A stretch of 64,000 nucleotides of DNA from Spirosoma arboris. Its GTDB lineage: Bacteria; Bacteroidota; Bacteroidia; Cytophagales; Spirosomataceae. Positions within the stretch are counted from its first letter, which is position 1, and every line of letters begins with the position of its first letter. Positions 25,664-34,947 of this stretch are shown in pieces. The notes beneath the pieces are model-generated. The model worked only from the letters and a program-made list of their open reading frames with translations, had not been told where the DNA came from and did not search any database. The stretch spans positions 620,001 to 684,000 of the forward strand of contig NZ_WPIN01000003.1 of the NCBI RefSeq assembly GCF_009754945.1. The letters are read 5' to 3'. Made by a program: the position numbers and the translations under genes.

Positions 25664-28600
25664 TTAAGATGTAGGGGATAAATCGCTGTAGGTCCGGGGA
25701 AAGTGGATCCGAAACCGGCTCCCCACTCCCAGCTCGCTGATCACATGAAGCTGCGCGTCGAGCAAGCCGGTCAGTTGACGCACAATCCGCAGGCCGATGC
25801 CTTCACCGGGCAACTGGATCCAGTGTGTCTCTTTCGTAGGTTCAGTCGACGGAGCGGAAGGCGTCGCTTCGGTCCGATTGAGACCGGCGGTTAGTTCAGC
25901 CCCTAGCCCAGGCCCTGTATCCACCACCTCAAACCACCATCCGTCTCCGACTGCTTCCCAATGAACCAGTACTTGCCCCTGGTTGGTATATTTGAGAGCA
26001 TTAATAATGAGGTTCTGGGCTAATCGGTACACCAGCTTGCGGTCATTGTCGACCAGCAGCGTATCGGATCCCGATGTGCCCAAGACTAGGTGTTTCTCCT
26101 GGGCCACGGGCTGAAGGCTCTGCACTAATTCCACAAGCAGCACACTGATGTCAAAGGTGGTAATGGTTCGTTGCTGCTGCCCGCTTTCCAGGCGGGCCAG
26201 TTCCAACAAATCCGTTAATAGGCCCGTTGCCTGTTTGACATTGCGGACTACCATGTCCATCATTCTAGCCCGGTCACTTTCGGTGATGGCCATCGCCAAC
26301 AAGCCTAACCCCCCCTGAATAATGCCGAAGTTGCCCCGCAGGTCATGCGAAAAGGTTCTTAGTAGATCCGTACGCTGAGCTACTGATTCTTTTAGGGCGG
26401 CTAAAGCCTCGACGCTGTTACGGGAGGCTTCCAGTTCACCCAGCCATTGCTGCTGCTGAGCCTGAATCTGTTTGAGCTCGGTAATGTCGAGTCCCGTCAG
26501 TACCACCCCATCATCCTGGTGCGTGACGGTAACGCCCAGCCAGCGATCCTGATGCGGGGCGGGCATCCGTCTTTCATGGTAGCGGAGCGCGCTGGTCTGG
26601 TAAACCTGACGCAGATTGTCCAGTGTTTCCTCCTCCCATAGCATCGCCCCAAAGGGTTTGGTCGTTTGGCCCAGCAACTCCGCTAAGGGCTGGTTGAAAA
26701 AGCGCGCTAATTTGTTATTGCCCACCACCAACTCAAAATCAAGGATGTCCTGGGGGTATTGCTCATCGGGCACCGCTTTAAAGAGCCCAATGGCGGCCGG
26801 GGACGAATCCAGCACGGCCTGGAGATACTCGGCCGTGTCCCGAATTTGCTGCTGGGCGGCTAATTGCTCGGTAATGTCTAGGTCGACCCCCAGCACCCGG
26901 CCTTGATCCGCTTCACCGATCACTTCGGCTTTGATCCGCAGGGTTTTGACAGCTTCGTCCACCCGAATCCGCAGATCGACTTCGAGCTTACCCGTCCCTT
27001 CGTGTAGACAGGCTACCAGCCGTTGAGCCTTATTTAGGTCCTCGTGCAAGGCTCGCTCCAGATAGATGTCAGGCTGAACGGGATAGCCCAGTTCCAGCCC
27101 GAACAGCCGATACATGCCATCCGACCAGGTAAACTGACCGGTCGACCGATCATAATCCCAACTGCCGATCTGGGCTAACTCTTCGGTTTGTCCCAGCAAG
27201 GTCAGCGGCCGGAGACTGGCCAATCGGGCCTCGGTTTCGCGCAGCGCATGCTCGGCGTGGGCGCGTTCGACGGCAGACCAGATCCGTTCGGCGACTTCCT
27301 GCGCCAACTCGATGTCGAGGTCTGTCCAAGCTCTGGGGGTTCGTTGCGTCATGCTTAGCATCCCAACGGGCCTTCCTTCCTTCATCAGCGGAATAGTAAT
27401 AAACGAACTAATCTGGAGCTGAATACAGGTTTGACGGAGTGGCTCATCCAGTGAGTTCGTCGTATATACGTCCTGCACCACCACAGGCTTTCCGGCTTCG
27501 AGCACGAGCTTATACAGGTCCATACTGCTCAATGGGTACGTACCGACCACGGAGGGCAGGTCAGGCCGGGAGGCATCCCGGCGAACGATAACACTATCGT
27601 CTTCTAGTTCGCCGTAGTAGCACCGATCGGCGCCAAAATGCGCCATCGTGGTCTGCGTGGACGTCGCTTGAATCGCCTCCGGGTCAGACACAGATCGTAA
27701 CGCATCACTCAGCTTGAGCAGGAAAGCCTGCCGTTCTTCGGCCCGTTTACGCTCGGTGATGTTATTGTAAACGACGACGATCTGGCGGCTGCCCGCTCCG
27801 CCGACCCGCGCCAGATACATCTCGTACCAGTTATCATTAAGTCCCGCAACCGGATGTTCAACGCGAATTGGCTCGCCGGTCTTCACCACGCGCTCAATAG
27901 TCTCGAACCAAAATGCTTCGATGTTACCGGGAATATATTCACTGGCTTTCTTGCCGACGGTCTCGCTGGTCCATCCAGTCATCTTGGTCGTCGCTGGATT
28001 GGTTTCGAGCATGCGCCAGTCAACAACATTATCGTTCTCGTCGAAGATGATTTCGAGCGTGGTAACGGCTTCGTCAATCGAGTTGAACAGGGTGCGGTAT
28101 TTTTCTTCCGATTCGCGCAGGGCTTCTTCGGTGCGGACGCGTTCGGTGATATCGACAAAGGTCAGCACCACGCCATTGATGCGGTCTTCGGCCGTTCGGT
28201 AGGGAAGTATCCGCATGATGAACACCCGGCCATCGGTGGTGGACACTTCCCGTTCGATGGGTTGCAGACTGCTCAGAACAGCCTCCGCATCGGCTTGCAA
28301 GTGGGCATACGATAGTCGGTTGGTAATATCCGTTAGGGGCCGACCAAAGTCGGACGGAATTAAATTGAAAATCTGGCGCGTAGCGGGTGTAAACAGATTC
28401 ACCTGAAAGCTGCGGTCCAGAAACAAGGTCGCGATGTCAGTGGAGTTGATCAGGTTCTGCAAATTATTGCTGACCAGCGTGGACTCTTCCACCTTCACTT
28501 TCAGTTCTTGGTTCACCGTCGTCAACTCCTCATTGATTGACTGGAGTTCTTCTTTACTGGTTTCCAGTTCTTCGGCCGCCGAGCGCAATTCTTCATTTAT

Positions 28601-30715
28601 AGCCTGCAACTCTTCGTTAGAGGCTTTTAACTCCTCGGCCTGTAATTCATGCTGTTCAGTGGCCGAGCGTAACTGCGTCTTCACCCGGATCAGCTCATCT
28701 TCCAGTTGACGCGCCATGGGCTCAACCTGGGTCAGTACCGGAGTGGCGTCATTCGCCCTATCGCCGGTTAATTCGAACAGGACCAAGATGAAGCCCCGGG
28801 CTGGATTGTCGTGGACGGGGTCTCCTTCGCCCAGCACGGGCCGGATGTGCAGGGTTAGGGTTTCGGTCGGGCCGTCGCTCCGTCGCCCCGGCTCGGTCGT
28901 TTCCTCCAGGCGGATGCGAAGGTTTGGCACTTCCACGTTCGTTTGTTGCTGGCTGGCCTGGTAAAGCGCCGTCCGCAGTTCCAGGCGCAACTCAGGCCGA
29001 ATGAGTTTCAAGAGGTTTTTGGACAGTTCGCCCCCGGAAAAGTGTAGATACCGCCCGGCCAGGGGCGTAAAATGAAGAATATCGTAGTCGCCATTGATAA
29101 TGATGGAAGGTGGAGCGTACTGTTCCAGGATCTGCTGATGCAGCTCGCCAAAACTCAGCCGGGCCACCGACCGATTCTCCAGCTCGGAAATCGGTTCGGG
29201 CATCCGCTTCCGAAGCGGATGCAACTGGGGAATGCTCTCCGGGATGGGATAGGATCGAGAAACTACCTGTCGACTTTGGTAGAGGTGGTACTCCCGGCTG
29301 ACGGTTGCATACAGGTCGCCCGAGCCATCAATGGTCTCCGACAGGCCCAGCAGCAGATACCCCCCTGGATTGAGCGAAAAGTGAAACGTTTCCATCACCC
29401 GTTCCTGGGCAACGGGGTTGAGGTAAATCAGCAGGTTGCGACAGGTAACCAGGTCCAGTTTGGAGAAGGGCGGGTCTTTCAGAACATTCTGGTTGGCAAA
29501 CAGAATCATCTCGCGGATTTCCCGGCGAACGCGATACGCGTCGCCTTCTTTGGTAAAAAAGCGACTCAACCGCTCCGGTGAGACATCGGCTGCATCGTTG
29601 ATCGTATACAGCCCTTCGCGGGCGGTGGCAATGGCATCCTCGTCGATATCGGTAGCAAAGATCTGCACCTTGGGCGCATCAAAGACCCCCAGCGTCTGCT
29701 CAGCGCACAGCATCGCCAGTGAGTATGCTTCTTCGCCTGTGGCACAGCCCGTCACCCAGACGCGTAGCGTTTCTTTTCCTCGGCGCGTCAGTGCCGGCAG
29801 TACCTGCTGCTCCAAGTACTGAAAGGCTGGCTCATCGCGAAAAAAGTTGGTCACCGAAATCAGCAGGTCTTTTAGCAGGGCCTGCGTTTCGGCGGAATGG
29901 TCGCGCAGGAAAGCGGCATAAGCGGGCAAGCCAGGTAGGCTGTGAATACTGATTCGGCGTTCTAGCCGGCGCAGCAGTGTTGACCGCTTATAATTGGAAA
30001 AGTCGTGACCAGTGCGCAGGCGCAGTTGGGTAAACACCTCCCGCAGGGCCTGCTGCTGATCTTCGGGGCGCTGGGGCGCTTCTTCGGCAATTGAGATCGT
30101 ACCCAGACTCTGGACATAGGTCAGTATCCGGGCTGGAATCTGAGCCACCGACAAAATATCATCGACCAGGTCGGTAGCGATGGCATGGCGCGGCATGTCA
30201 TTATAAGCCGCTTCGCGGGGGTTTTGCACAAAGACGGCCCCGCCCTTTTCTTTGACCCGTTTAAGGCCCATCGAGCCGTTGGCTCCCGTGCCCGATAAAA
30301 TGACTGCAATCGCTAGGGGGCCATGTGACTCCGCCAGGGTCCTCAGGAAAATATCGACCGGCGCCCGGCGCTCTTCCGGGCGCGCCGACGAGCGGACCGT
30401 AATCGTCCCATCCTGCATGTGCAGTTGTTTATCGGGTGGTATCACGTAGACATGGTTTGCTTCCACACGTACCGCTTTGGTCACCTGGGTCACGGAAATG
30501 GGAGCGACTTCCTGGAGGATCTTCGCAAGTTGGCTATCATAATCGGGGGAGAGGTGCAGAATGACCACATAGGCCAGCCCCGAATGAGCGGATATCTGGC
30601 CAAAAAACCGGGTTAAGGCTTCGACCCCGCCGGCAGAGGCCCCAATCCCCACAATGAAGGTTGGCTTTGATTGAGGTTGATGGGTCGTTTTCCGGGTTTC
30701 TTTCTTCTTACTCAC
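25664..30715 (-). CDS. CheB-CheR-PAS-GAF-PAS hybrid sensor histidine kinase
   Basis: The 1683-residue fusion starts at a GTG. Domains in order are as follows. A CheB-type methylesterase covers about residues 18-205 (nucleophile Ser in GIGASAGG, His in LHLSPD). A CheR-type methyltransferase covers about 215-485 (LRVWVTGCATGEEAYSLA, VTCRNLLIYL). A Glu-rich coiled coil covers about 672-745. Next come PAS (about 750-870), PAS (885-1000), GAF (1010-1150) and two more PAS domains (1165-1410). HisKA has the phospho-His in FSHDLRG (about residue 1456), and HATPase_c covers about 1550-1675 (NALKYTN, DTGPGLG, GEGIGLRIV). There is no receiver domain, so separate receivers (25189, 24554) are likely partners. 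The CheB Asp position reads GTGANG, with Asn where classical CheB has Asp. Such fusions are thought to link methylation-type enzymology to two-component output, but substrates are unknown. Confidence 0.93.
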   Translation of the reverse strand: MSKKKETRKTTHQPQSKPTFIVGIGASAGGVEALTRFFGQISAHSGLAYVVILHLSPDYDSQLAKILQEVAPISVTQVTKAVRVEANHVYVIPPDKQLHMQDGTITVRSSARPEERRAPVDIFLRTLAESHGPLAIAVILSGTGANGSMGLKRVKEKGGAVFVQNPREAAYNDMPRHAIATDLVDDILSVAQIPARILTYVQSLGTISIAEEAPQRPEDQQQALREVFTQLRLRTGHDFSNYKRSTLLRRLERRISIHSLPGLPAYAAFLRDHSAETQALLKDLLISVTNFFRDEPAFQYLEQQVLPALTRRGKETLRVWVTGCATGEEAYSLAMLCAEQTLGVFDAPKVQIFATDIDEDAIATAREGLYTINDAADVSPERLSRFFTKEGDAYRVRREIREMILFANQNVLKDPPFSKLDLVTCRNLLIYLNPVAQERVMETFHFSLNPGGYLLLGLSETIDGSGDLYATVSREYHLYQSRQVVSRSYPIPESIPQLHPLRKRMPEPISELENRSVARLSFGELHQQILEQYAPPSIIINGDYDILHFTPLAGRYLHFSGGELSKNLLKLIRPELRLELRTALYQASQQQTNVEVPNLRIRLEETTEPGRRSDGPTETLTLHIRPVLGEGDPVHDNPARGFILVLFELTGDRANDATPVLTQVEPMARQLEDELIRVKTQLRSATEQHELQAEELKASNEELQAINEELRSAAEELETSKEELQSINEELTTVNQELKVKVEESTLVSNNLQNLINSTDIATLFLDRSFQVNLFTPATRQIFNLIPSDFGRPLTDITNRLSYAHLQADAEAVLSSLQPIEREVSTTDGRVFIMRILPYRTAEDRINGVVLTFVDITERVRTEEALRESEEKYRTLFNSIDEAVTTLEIIFDENDNVVDWRMLETNPATTKMTGWTSETVGKKASEYIPGNIEAFWFETIERVVKTGEPIRVEHPVAGLNDNWYEMYLARVGGAGSRQIVVVYNNITERKRAEERQAFLLKLSDALRSVSDPEAIQATSTQTTMAHFGADRCYYGELEDDSVIVRRDASRPDLPSVVGTYPLSSMDLYKLVLEAGKPVVVQDVYTTNSLDEPLRQTCIQLQISSFITIPLMKEGRPVGMLSMTQRTPRAWTDLDIELAQEVAERIWSAVERAHAEHALRETEARLASLRPLTLLGQTEELAQIGSWDYDRSTGQFTWSDGMYRLFGLELGYPVQPDIYLERALHEDLNKAQRLVACLHEGTGKLEVDLRIRVDEAVKTLRIKAEVIGEADQGRVLGVDLDITEQLAAQQQIRDTAEYLQAVLDSSPAAIGLFKAVPDEQYPQDILDFELVVGNNKLARFFNQPLAELLGQTTKPFGAMLWEEETLDNLRQVYQTSALRYHERRMPAPHQDRWLGVTVTHQDDGVVLTGLDITELKQIQAQQQQWLGELEASRNSVEALAALKESVAQRTDLLRTFSHDLRGNFGIIQGGLGLLAMAITESDRARMMDMVVRNVKQATGLLTDLLELARLESGQQQRTITTFDISVLLVELVQSLQPVAQEKHLVLGTSGSDTLLVDNDRKLVYRLAQNLIINALKYTNQGQVLVHWEAVGDGWWFEVVDTGPGLGAELTAGLNRTEATPSAPSTEPTKETHWIQLPGEGIGLRIVRQLTGLLDAQLHVISELGVGSRFRIHFPRTYSDLSPTS

Positions 30716-30833
30716 GGGTAGAATTCGGCTACAGTTAATGGAGGTTGAAAATAGCTATGGCTTACTGAGACAACGGATCGGTTATTCCTTCGGCTTGCTG
30801 CAGGAGCCTATCCGGACTCAGGGTCTGGTGGTT

Positions 30834-31430
30834 TTAGACCACCGGTCGGACCTGATCGGACCGGTTCCGGGCTTTCTGAAAATACAGAGCCGCTCGTTTA
30901 GGCTGATTGGCTTCGGCGTGGTGGTCGCCCAGGTGATTGCGTGGGATGACGGCTTCGTCCACACTACGCAACGTGTTGTCGAGATTGGAATCAATGGTTT
31001 CAGTCACGGCCGCCAGCAGCATATCGACCGAATAAGCAGGGCGGGTATGGCAACGAAAGCGGGCCAGCTTCCCTTCGTTGAGCATCGTCAGCACCCCGTG
31101 GCATTCCGGGCATGTGTAGGGGCTCAGGGTTCCAAATGAGAAAATATTCATCGCTACTTCGTTTTATTGGGCAGCCATCCGAATTTCTAACGCTGTTTTT
31201 TGGCGGTCTGCCGATGCGGTTTCCTCGGTGTTGCCTCACTGACTGACGGTCTGCTCCACCAATCTGGTTAGTTGGGAAGCTAACTGTGCTGCGGGTAACA
31301 CGTAATCAACGACTACCCGCTGGATGGTGTTTTCGGGCATGGACGGCACTTCGGCCTCGGTCGAGTTTCCTATGACAATACTATCTCGCTTTTCTACCAC
31401 GTTGACACTTAGTAACCAATCCCATTTATT
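30834..31430 (-). pseudogene. Decayed CheB methylesterase, C-terminal half with two in-frame stops
   Basis: One minus-strand frame reads first a CheB-like tail (STEAEVPSMPENTIQRVVVD then YVLPAAQLASQLTRLV, about 31405-31240). After a TGA at 31238-31236 it reads ETASADRQKTALEIRMAAQ, and after a TAA at 31166-31164 it resumes with the zinc-ribbon-like C-terminal module of CheB relatives (TCPECHGVLTMLNEGKLARF, 31151 onward). All three pieces are in the same frame and in the order found in intact CheB proteins. The N-terminal catalytic half is absent, and the resolvase gene begins there instead. The last 105 codons (31151-30834) form an open frame that might still be translated from its ATG. Confidence 0.78.
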
Positions 31431-31439
31431 TTCTCACTG

Positions 31440-32009
31440 TTAAACCTGTTGAGCTTCCAGCAGCCGGCGATAGCGTTTGACACTCGAGGTACTGATGCCG
31501 GTTAGATTGACAATCCCCGAGACAGACAAACCCCGCTCCAGTGCTTTTTTGACCTTAGCCAACGGCTCGGGCTTAACGCCCCTGGGCCGACCCATATGCT
31601 TGCCTTTGGCTGCTGCCAGCAACTGGCCCGCCCGAGTTTTTTCCAACAGACTAAGTCGGTCATATTCGGCCAAAGCCGCAAAAATTTGTAGCACCAGTTG
31701 GCCGGCCGGCGTGGTGCTGTCGACGCCCAGATCCAGGGCTTTAAAGTGAATACCGTTGGCGGCAAACTCGCTCAGTAAACGGATTAAGTGATCCCGACTG
31801 CGACCTAGTCGAAAGAAACAGGCTACCAGAACCGTATCGCCAGCCCGTAATTTGGTCAGCAGTTCATCCAGGGCGGGCCGACTGGTGCTCATGCCGGTAA
31901 TTTTGTCGTGGAAGATTTCCTGGCAGCCCGCCCGTTGAAGGATGTCGAGTTGGGTATCCAGGTTTTGATCCAAGGTTGAAACCCGGGCGTAGCCAAACAC
32001 TTTATTCAT
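31440..32009 (-). CDS. Serine recombinase, resolvase/invertase family
   Basis: The 189-residue protein has the N-terminal catalytic domain with nucleophile Ser in GYARVSTLDQNLDTQ (Ser11) and Arg-rich FFRLGRSRDHLIRLL. The E-helix region (LQIFAALAEYDRLSLLEKTRAG) and a C-terminal HTH (SVSGIVNLTGISTSSVKRYRRLL) follow. The size is typical for small resolvases of transposons and plasmids. It lies against the broken CheB gene, with no transposase next to it and no obvious res repeats, so it may be a remnant of a Tn3-like or plasmid-derived insertion. A -7-like box is found at 32088-32081. Confidence 0.92.
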   Translation of the reverse strand: MNKVFGYARVSTLDQNLDTQLDILQRAGCQEIFHDKITGMSTSRPALDELLTKLRAGDTVLVACFFRLGRSRDHLIRLLSEFAANGIHFKALDLGVDSTTPAGQLVLQIFAALAEYDRLSLLEKTRAGQLLAAAKGKHMGRPRGVKPEPLAKVKKALERGLSVSGIVNLTGISTSSVKRYRRLLEAQQV

Positions 32010-32463
32010 GGCGTCGAAGCAGTTTCAAAAATCGGACCGCAGCCGCGGACGGTCGCCGAAGCGGTTAGTTCCATAAAGTGCAAAGATGATTTATTTTTGG
32101 TCTTACTTTCTGACTACTGATTTTTTACTTTCCGGGCGAATACTGACTTGTCCTCAGAAATGTTGACCATAAATAGTCGATTTATGGACAGACTTGTTAA
32201 ACTACGCATGAAACAGCCTAAACCTGTTATGCGCCAAATGGTAGCCGCCGTTCTGCTCGGTCAGCTTAACATTGACCAGGCCGCAGAACGTACTTACTAG
32301 CACCTAGTTAATTCCTGGCTGCATCAGTGCCTATTTATGCCTAGGTCCCTATACAAAACAGATTCTATCAGTGAACAATGAGCCAATTGTAAACGCTTCA
32401 TGTAGTTTGGACTTCGCTAGCCCCTTTAAGTGGACTAGTTAGCGGTCATTTCGCATATATTGC
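32010..32463. other. Intergenic with transposon remnants
   Basis: This gap holds three things. (1) A minus-strand box CATCTTTG at 32088-32081, close to the Bacteroidota -7 element, faces the resolvase. (2) A 38-codon plus-strand frame (32184-32300, VAAVLLGQLNIDQAAERTY) looks like the first helix of a transposase OrfA and then stops. (3) An IS-end-like stretch at about 32407-32440 (CCCCTTTAAGTGGACTA) resembles the IS3 left end near 21810-21830. An 8-bp inverted repeat CCATAAAT/ATTTATGG lies at 32167-32187. The transposase reading is weak. Confidence 0.4.
32081..32088 (-). promoter_or_regulatory. Possible -7 element of the resolvase promoter
   Basis: Reading leftwards, CATCTTTG followed by CAC matches the Bacteroidota TAnnTTTG -7 element in seven of eight positions (C for the first T). 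It would give a leader of about 65 bases before the resolvase ATG at 32009. No good TTG partner was found at the standard distance. Confidence 0.4.
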
Positions 32464-32952
32464 TCAAAGCGTGTGACCCAATTCCTGCTCATCCTCCAGT
32501 TTCTCAGACGCATCTTTGATGGCTTCCTCCACCGAGTGGGATTTTCGAATGTCAGAGGCTTTCTGCGTGATTTCGGCCATCGTCTGGTAGTGTTTTTGTA
32601 AAATACATAATTCATTCTCATTCAGATTTTCCACCGACACCAATCGGTTACTGGCTCCCTTAGTTGCTGCGATTAGCTCATTGAGTTTGAGCTGAACCGA
32701 CATCGAATCTTTGTTCTGGGCTTTCTGAATGAGAAACACCATCAAAAAGGTGATGATAGTAGTACCTGTATTGATCACCAGCTGCCAGGTTTCCGAGAAA
32801 TGAAACAAAGGGCCCGTTAGGCCCCAAATCAATATGGAGGCAAAAGCAATCAGAAAAGCAGCCGAACTGCCGGTCGCTTTGGTGACCGAAGAAGCAAAGC
32901 GTTCAAAAATGCTTTTAGGGGTCGAAACTGGGGCAGTTGTTTGGGCATCCAT
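32464..32952 (-). CDS. Low-affinity iron permease-like membrane protein
   Basis: From the ATG at 32952, 162 residues. Two hydrophobic segments (about residues 30-50 and 58-80) enclose the family signature NTGTTIITFLMVFLIQKAQN, which is found in bacterial proteins annotated as low-affinity iron permease (pfam Iron_permease). LKLNELI and a soluble helical tail follow. The upstream extension to 33024 is polar and not family-like, so the later start is used. Fungal Fet4 is larger, and the bacterial relatives have no proven transport role. It is 78 bp from the DUF3891-like gene upstream and on the same strand. Confidence 0.75.
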   Translation of the reverse strand: MDAQTTAPVSTPKSIFERFASSVTKATGSSAAFLIAFASILIWGLTGPLFHFSETWQLVINTGTTIITFLMVFLIQKAQNKDSMSVQLKLNELIAATKGASNRLVSVENLNENELCILQKHYQTMAEITQKASDIRKSHSVEEAIKDASEKLEDEQELGHTL

Positions 32953-33030
32953 AAAGGGTAGGGAGTCAGTGTATGATTGTCTATCTAGATTAACTGATTC
33001 CAAGTCCCTTCGGCTAAACTTCACTTCTTT

Positions 33031-33777
33031 TTAATCACGCAGCTTAACCGACTGGGCACTAATTGTCCATGCCTTTCGGAGAATGTAAGCCTGTTGAATC
33101 GCATTATATAGTTGTTGATCCGTGGTAAAGGCTAGTTGTTTCAGTTGGAAAGCTTCGACCGCGAGCCCAAAGGATGGTATATCAAATGGCCAGGGGTCGA
33201 CCAGTAAAGAGCCATTTGCCTGTTCCGAAAGAAAATAGGCTATGTCATCAGGCCCCAGACTAATTTCTATTCGCCTGCCAGCTGATGGAACAAGATCCTG
33301 GCATAAAATCAGGGAAAATGCATCGCACCACTGTAGAAAGTTATAGGCATACTGAGCTTGCTGCTTGGTCGCTTTCATGGCCCGCAGCCAATCTCGCTGG
33401 TTGTTACGTTGCTGATCCAGAAATCCAGCTATTTCTTTCTTTTTATCCCGCATTGGCTCATAGAGGAAGGAAGCGTGCATGGAAACCATCAGGGCATTCC
33501 AGCGGCTTTTTTCCAGGGCAATTTCCACCATTCGACGAGCCTGAGCCACCGAGTAATGCTGGAGTTGAAAATCCATTGGAGCTCCTGCCTGCGTGAGGTG
33601 ATTTCGGCCCTGCCAGCTATCCTGTCCATCGTCGTGTTCTGTGATGGCCACCAACGTTTCGACCCAATTGATGGGCCTTATTTCGGGTCGCCAGTGCATG
33701 GCGATCTGAAAGGCTAATAGCCCATGAGCCTGCTGATGGATGATTTCCCAACCAACGTCTTTACTGCTAACAATCAT
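33031..33777 (-). CDS. DUF3891-like protein
   Basis: The 248-residue soluble protein has an N-terminal His-rich segment (WEIIHQQAHGLLAFQIAMHW), then AITEHDDGQDSW (His-Asp-Asp) and MVSMHASFL. This pattern of spaced His and Asp residues suggests a metal-binding HD-like helical fold. It resembles the uncharacterised DUF3891 family by the QAH, EHD and HASFLY blocks. No signal peptide or membrane helix. The role is unknown; neighbours are an iron permease-like gene downstream and a sugar-lactonase-like gene upstream, neither clearly related. Confidence 0.65.
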   Translation of the reverse strand: MIVSSKDVGWEIIHQQAHGLLAFQIAMHWRPEIRPINWVETLVAITEHDDGQDSWQGRNHLTQAGAPMDFQLQHYSVAQARRMVEIALEKSRWNALMVSMHASFLYEPMRDKKKEIAGFLDQQRNNQRDWLRAMKATKQQAQYAYNFLQWCDAFSLILCQDLVPSAGRRIEISLGPDDIAYFLSEQANGSLLVDPWPFDIPSFGLAVEAFQLKQLAFTTDQQLYNAIQQAYILRKAWTISAQSVKLRD

Positions 33778-33924
33778 GAACTCTTTTCTAGTTTGTCCTG
33801 CCTATTCCAGTTGAGTAGTTGTTCCACTTTAAAACGCTATGAAGCATCGAGCTTTTGAGTTGATTAGCAGTTCACTAAACCGATTCTGTTTTAGACAAAT
33901 CGGATCGGATTCACGACGAGTCAA

Positions 33925-34890
33925 CTACTTACTAGGTTTGAATTGGACGAGTTGAATCGAGAACTCTTTGGAAGGTCGCTTGGTCAGATCGGCTAGCTCG
34001 TTCATTTTAGAATTGAGGACATAACACTGTCCATCAACCAGCGTACCCGTTGTAGGTTGTTGAAAGCGGTCTTCTGCCGATGTGGCAGCCGTGACGTCAG
34101 CGGTTTGCCAATTATCTTTACTCACCAATTGAAAGACCTTGTCCACGCTTTTGTTCTGAATGACAATGAGGCTTTCGCCCATCCATAGCATGCCATCGGC
34201 ACCTGGGAAGAACGTCTTGATCATCACTCGATTAATTTTGGTCGGATCGGCTAGATCCACTTTGTATAAAGCCCCCGAACTCGTGTTGTTAACCAGTAAA
34301 AAGCCTTGTGGGTGATAAACGATACCATTGAGGCCTACCTCCTCACCCTTAAACCAATCGCTTTTTGCCAATACCGAAGCGTGTCCACTCACATCCAGTT
34401 TATAAATCACCGGCGAATAGCTATCGGTAACATAGCCATTTCCCTGGTTATCAAACGCCAGATCATTAATGAAATGCTTGCCGGCATACAGTTTGGTCAG
34501 ATCCACATCCGCCACTTTTTTACCTGTCGTTACGTCAATAGCAATCAAACGACCCAGTTTTTTAGCGGTGGTAGAATCCGAAAACTGACTATAATTCGCA
34601 TCGGATACACAAACCCACAGCCTATTTAGTTTTGGATCAATTTTTAATCCATAAGTTGATTTAAGGCCATGATCCTCATATAGTTTCACATAGTTTCCCT
34701 GTCGGTCAACTGAGCCAATTGTCGCTGTTGTGACAGAGCTTACATAAAACCGATTGGTCTGATTTGAATACGTAAGTCCCTCGGGATACAGACCTGGAAC
34801 CGGAATGGCGATACGGGGCGTTTGAGCATGGCTACTTAAACTGCCTACCAGGCAAAGGCTAATGAGTAATAAACCCGTCTTCTTATTCAT
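33925..34890 (-). CDS. Exported SMP-30/gluconolactonase-like beta-propeller
   Basis: The 321-residue protein has a signal peptide (MNKKTGLLLISLCLVGSLSS, cleavage after AHA-Q near residue 23), so it should be periplasmic. The rest is a six-bladed propeller of SMP-30/NHL type: PGLYPEGLTYSNQTNRFYVS, INDLAFDNQGNGYVTDSYSP, GLNGIVYHPQGFLLV and PGADGMLWMGESLIVIQN. The Glu (PEG) and Asn/Asp (NDLAFD, DG) positions match metal ligands of lactonases. It is 57 bp downstream of a PQQ-type sugar dehydrogenase-like gene; oxidation to a lactone followed by hydrolysis would be a sensible pair, but the substrate is unknown. Confidence 0.78.
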   Translation of the reverse strand: MNKKTGLLLISLCLVGSLSSHAQTPRIAIPVPGLYPEGLTYSNQTNRFYVSSVTTATIGSVDRQGNYVKLYEDHGLKSTYGLKIDPKLNRLWVCVSDANYSQFSDSTTAKKLGRLIAIDVTTGKKVADVDLTKLYAGKHFINDLAFDNQGNGYVTDSYSPVIYKLDVSGHASVLAKSDWFKGEEVGLNGIVYHPQGFLLVNNTSSGALYKVDLADPTKINRVMIKTFFPGADGMLWMGESLIVIQNKSVDKVFQLVSKDNWQTADVTAATSAEDRFQQPTTGTLVDGQCYVLNSKMNELADLTKRPSKEFSIQLVQFKPSK

Positions 34891-34947
34891 GCAGGAATTG
34901 AACGTTAACTGGTGAAAAATCAGGACAGCTGGCCGTTTCGAGGAAAT

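Noticed and set aside
26447..30616. Many open frames on the plus strand opposite the large kinase gene
   Set aside because: They mirror codon structure of the GC-rich kinase gene, show no family features, and overlap one another in several frames.
31000..31239. 79-codon minus-strand frame over the CheB remnant
   Set aside because: It is a different frame from the one that carries the CheB motifs, and its composition (Arg/Asn/Pro-rich) is that of a shadow frame.
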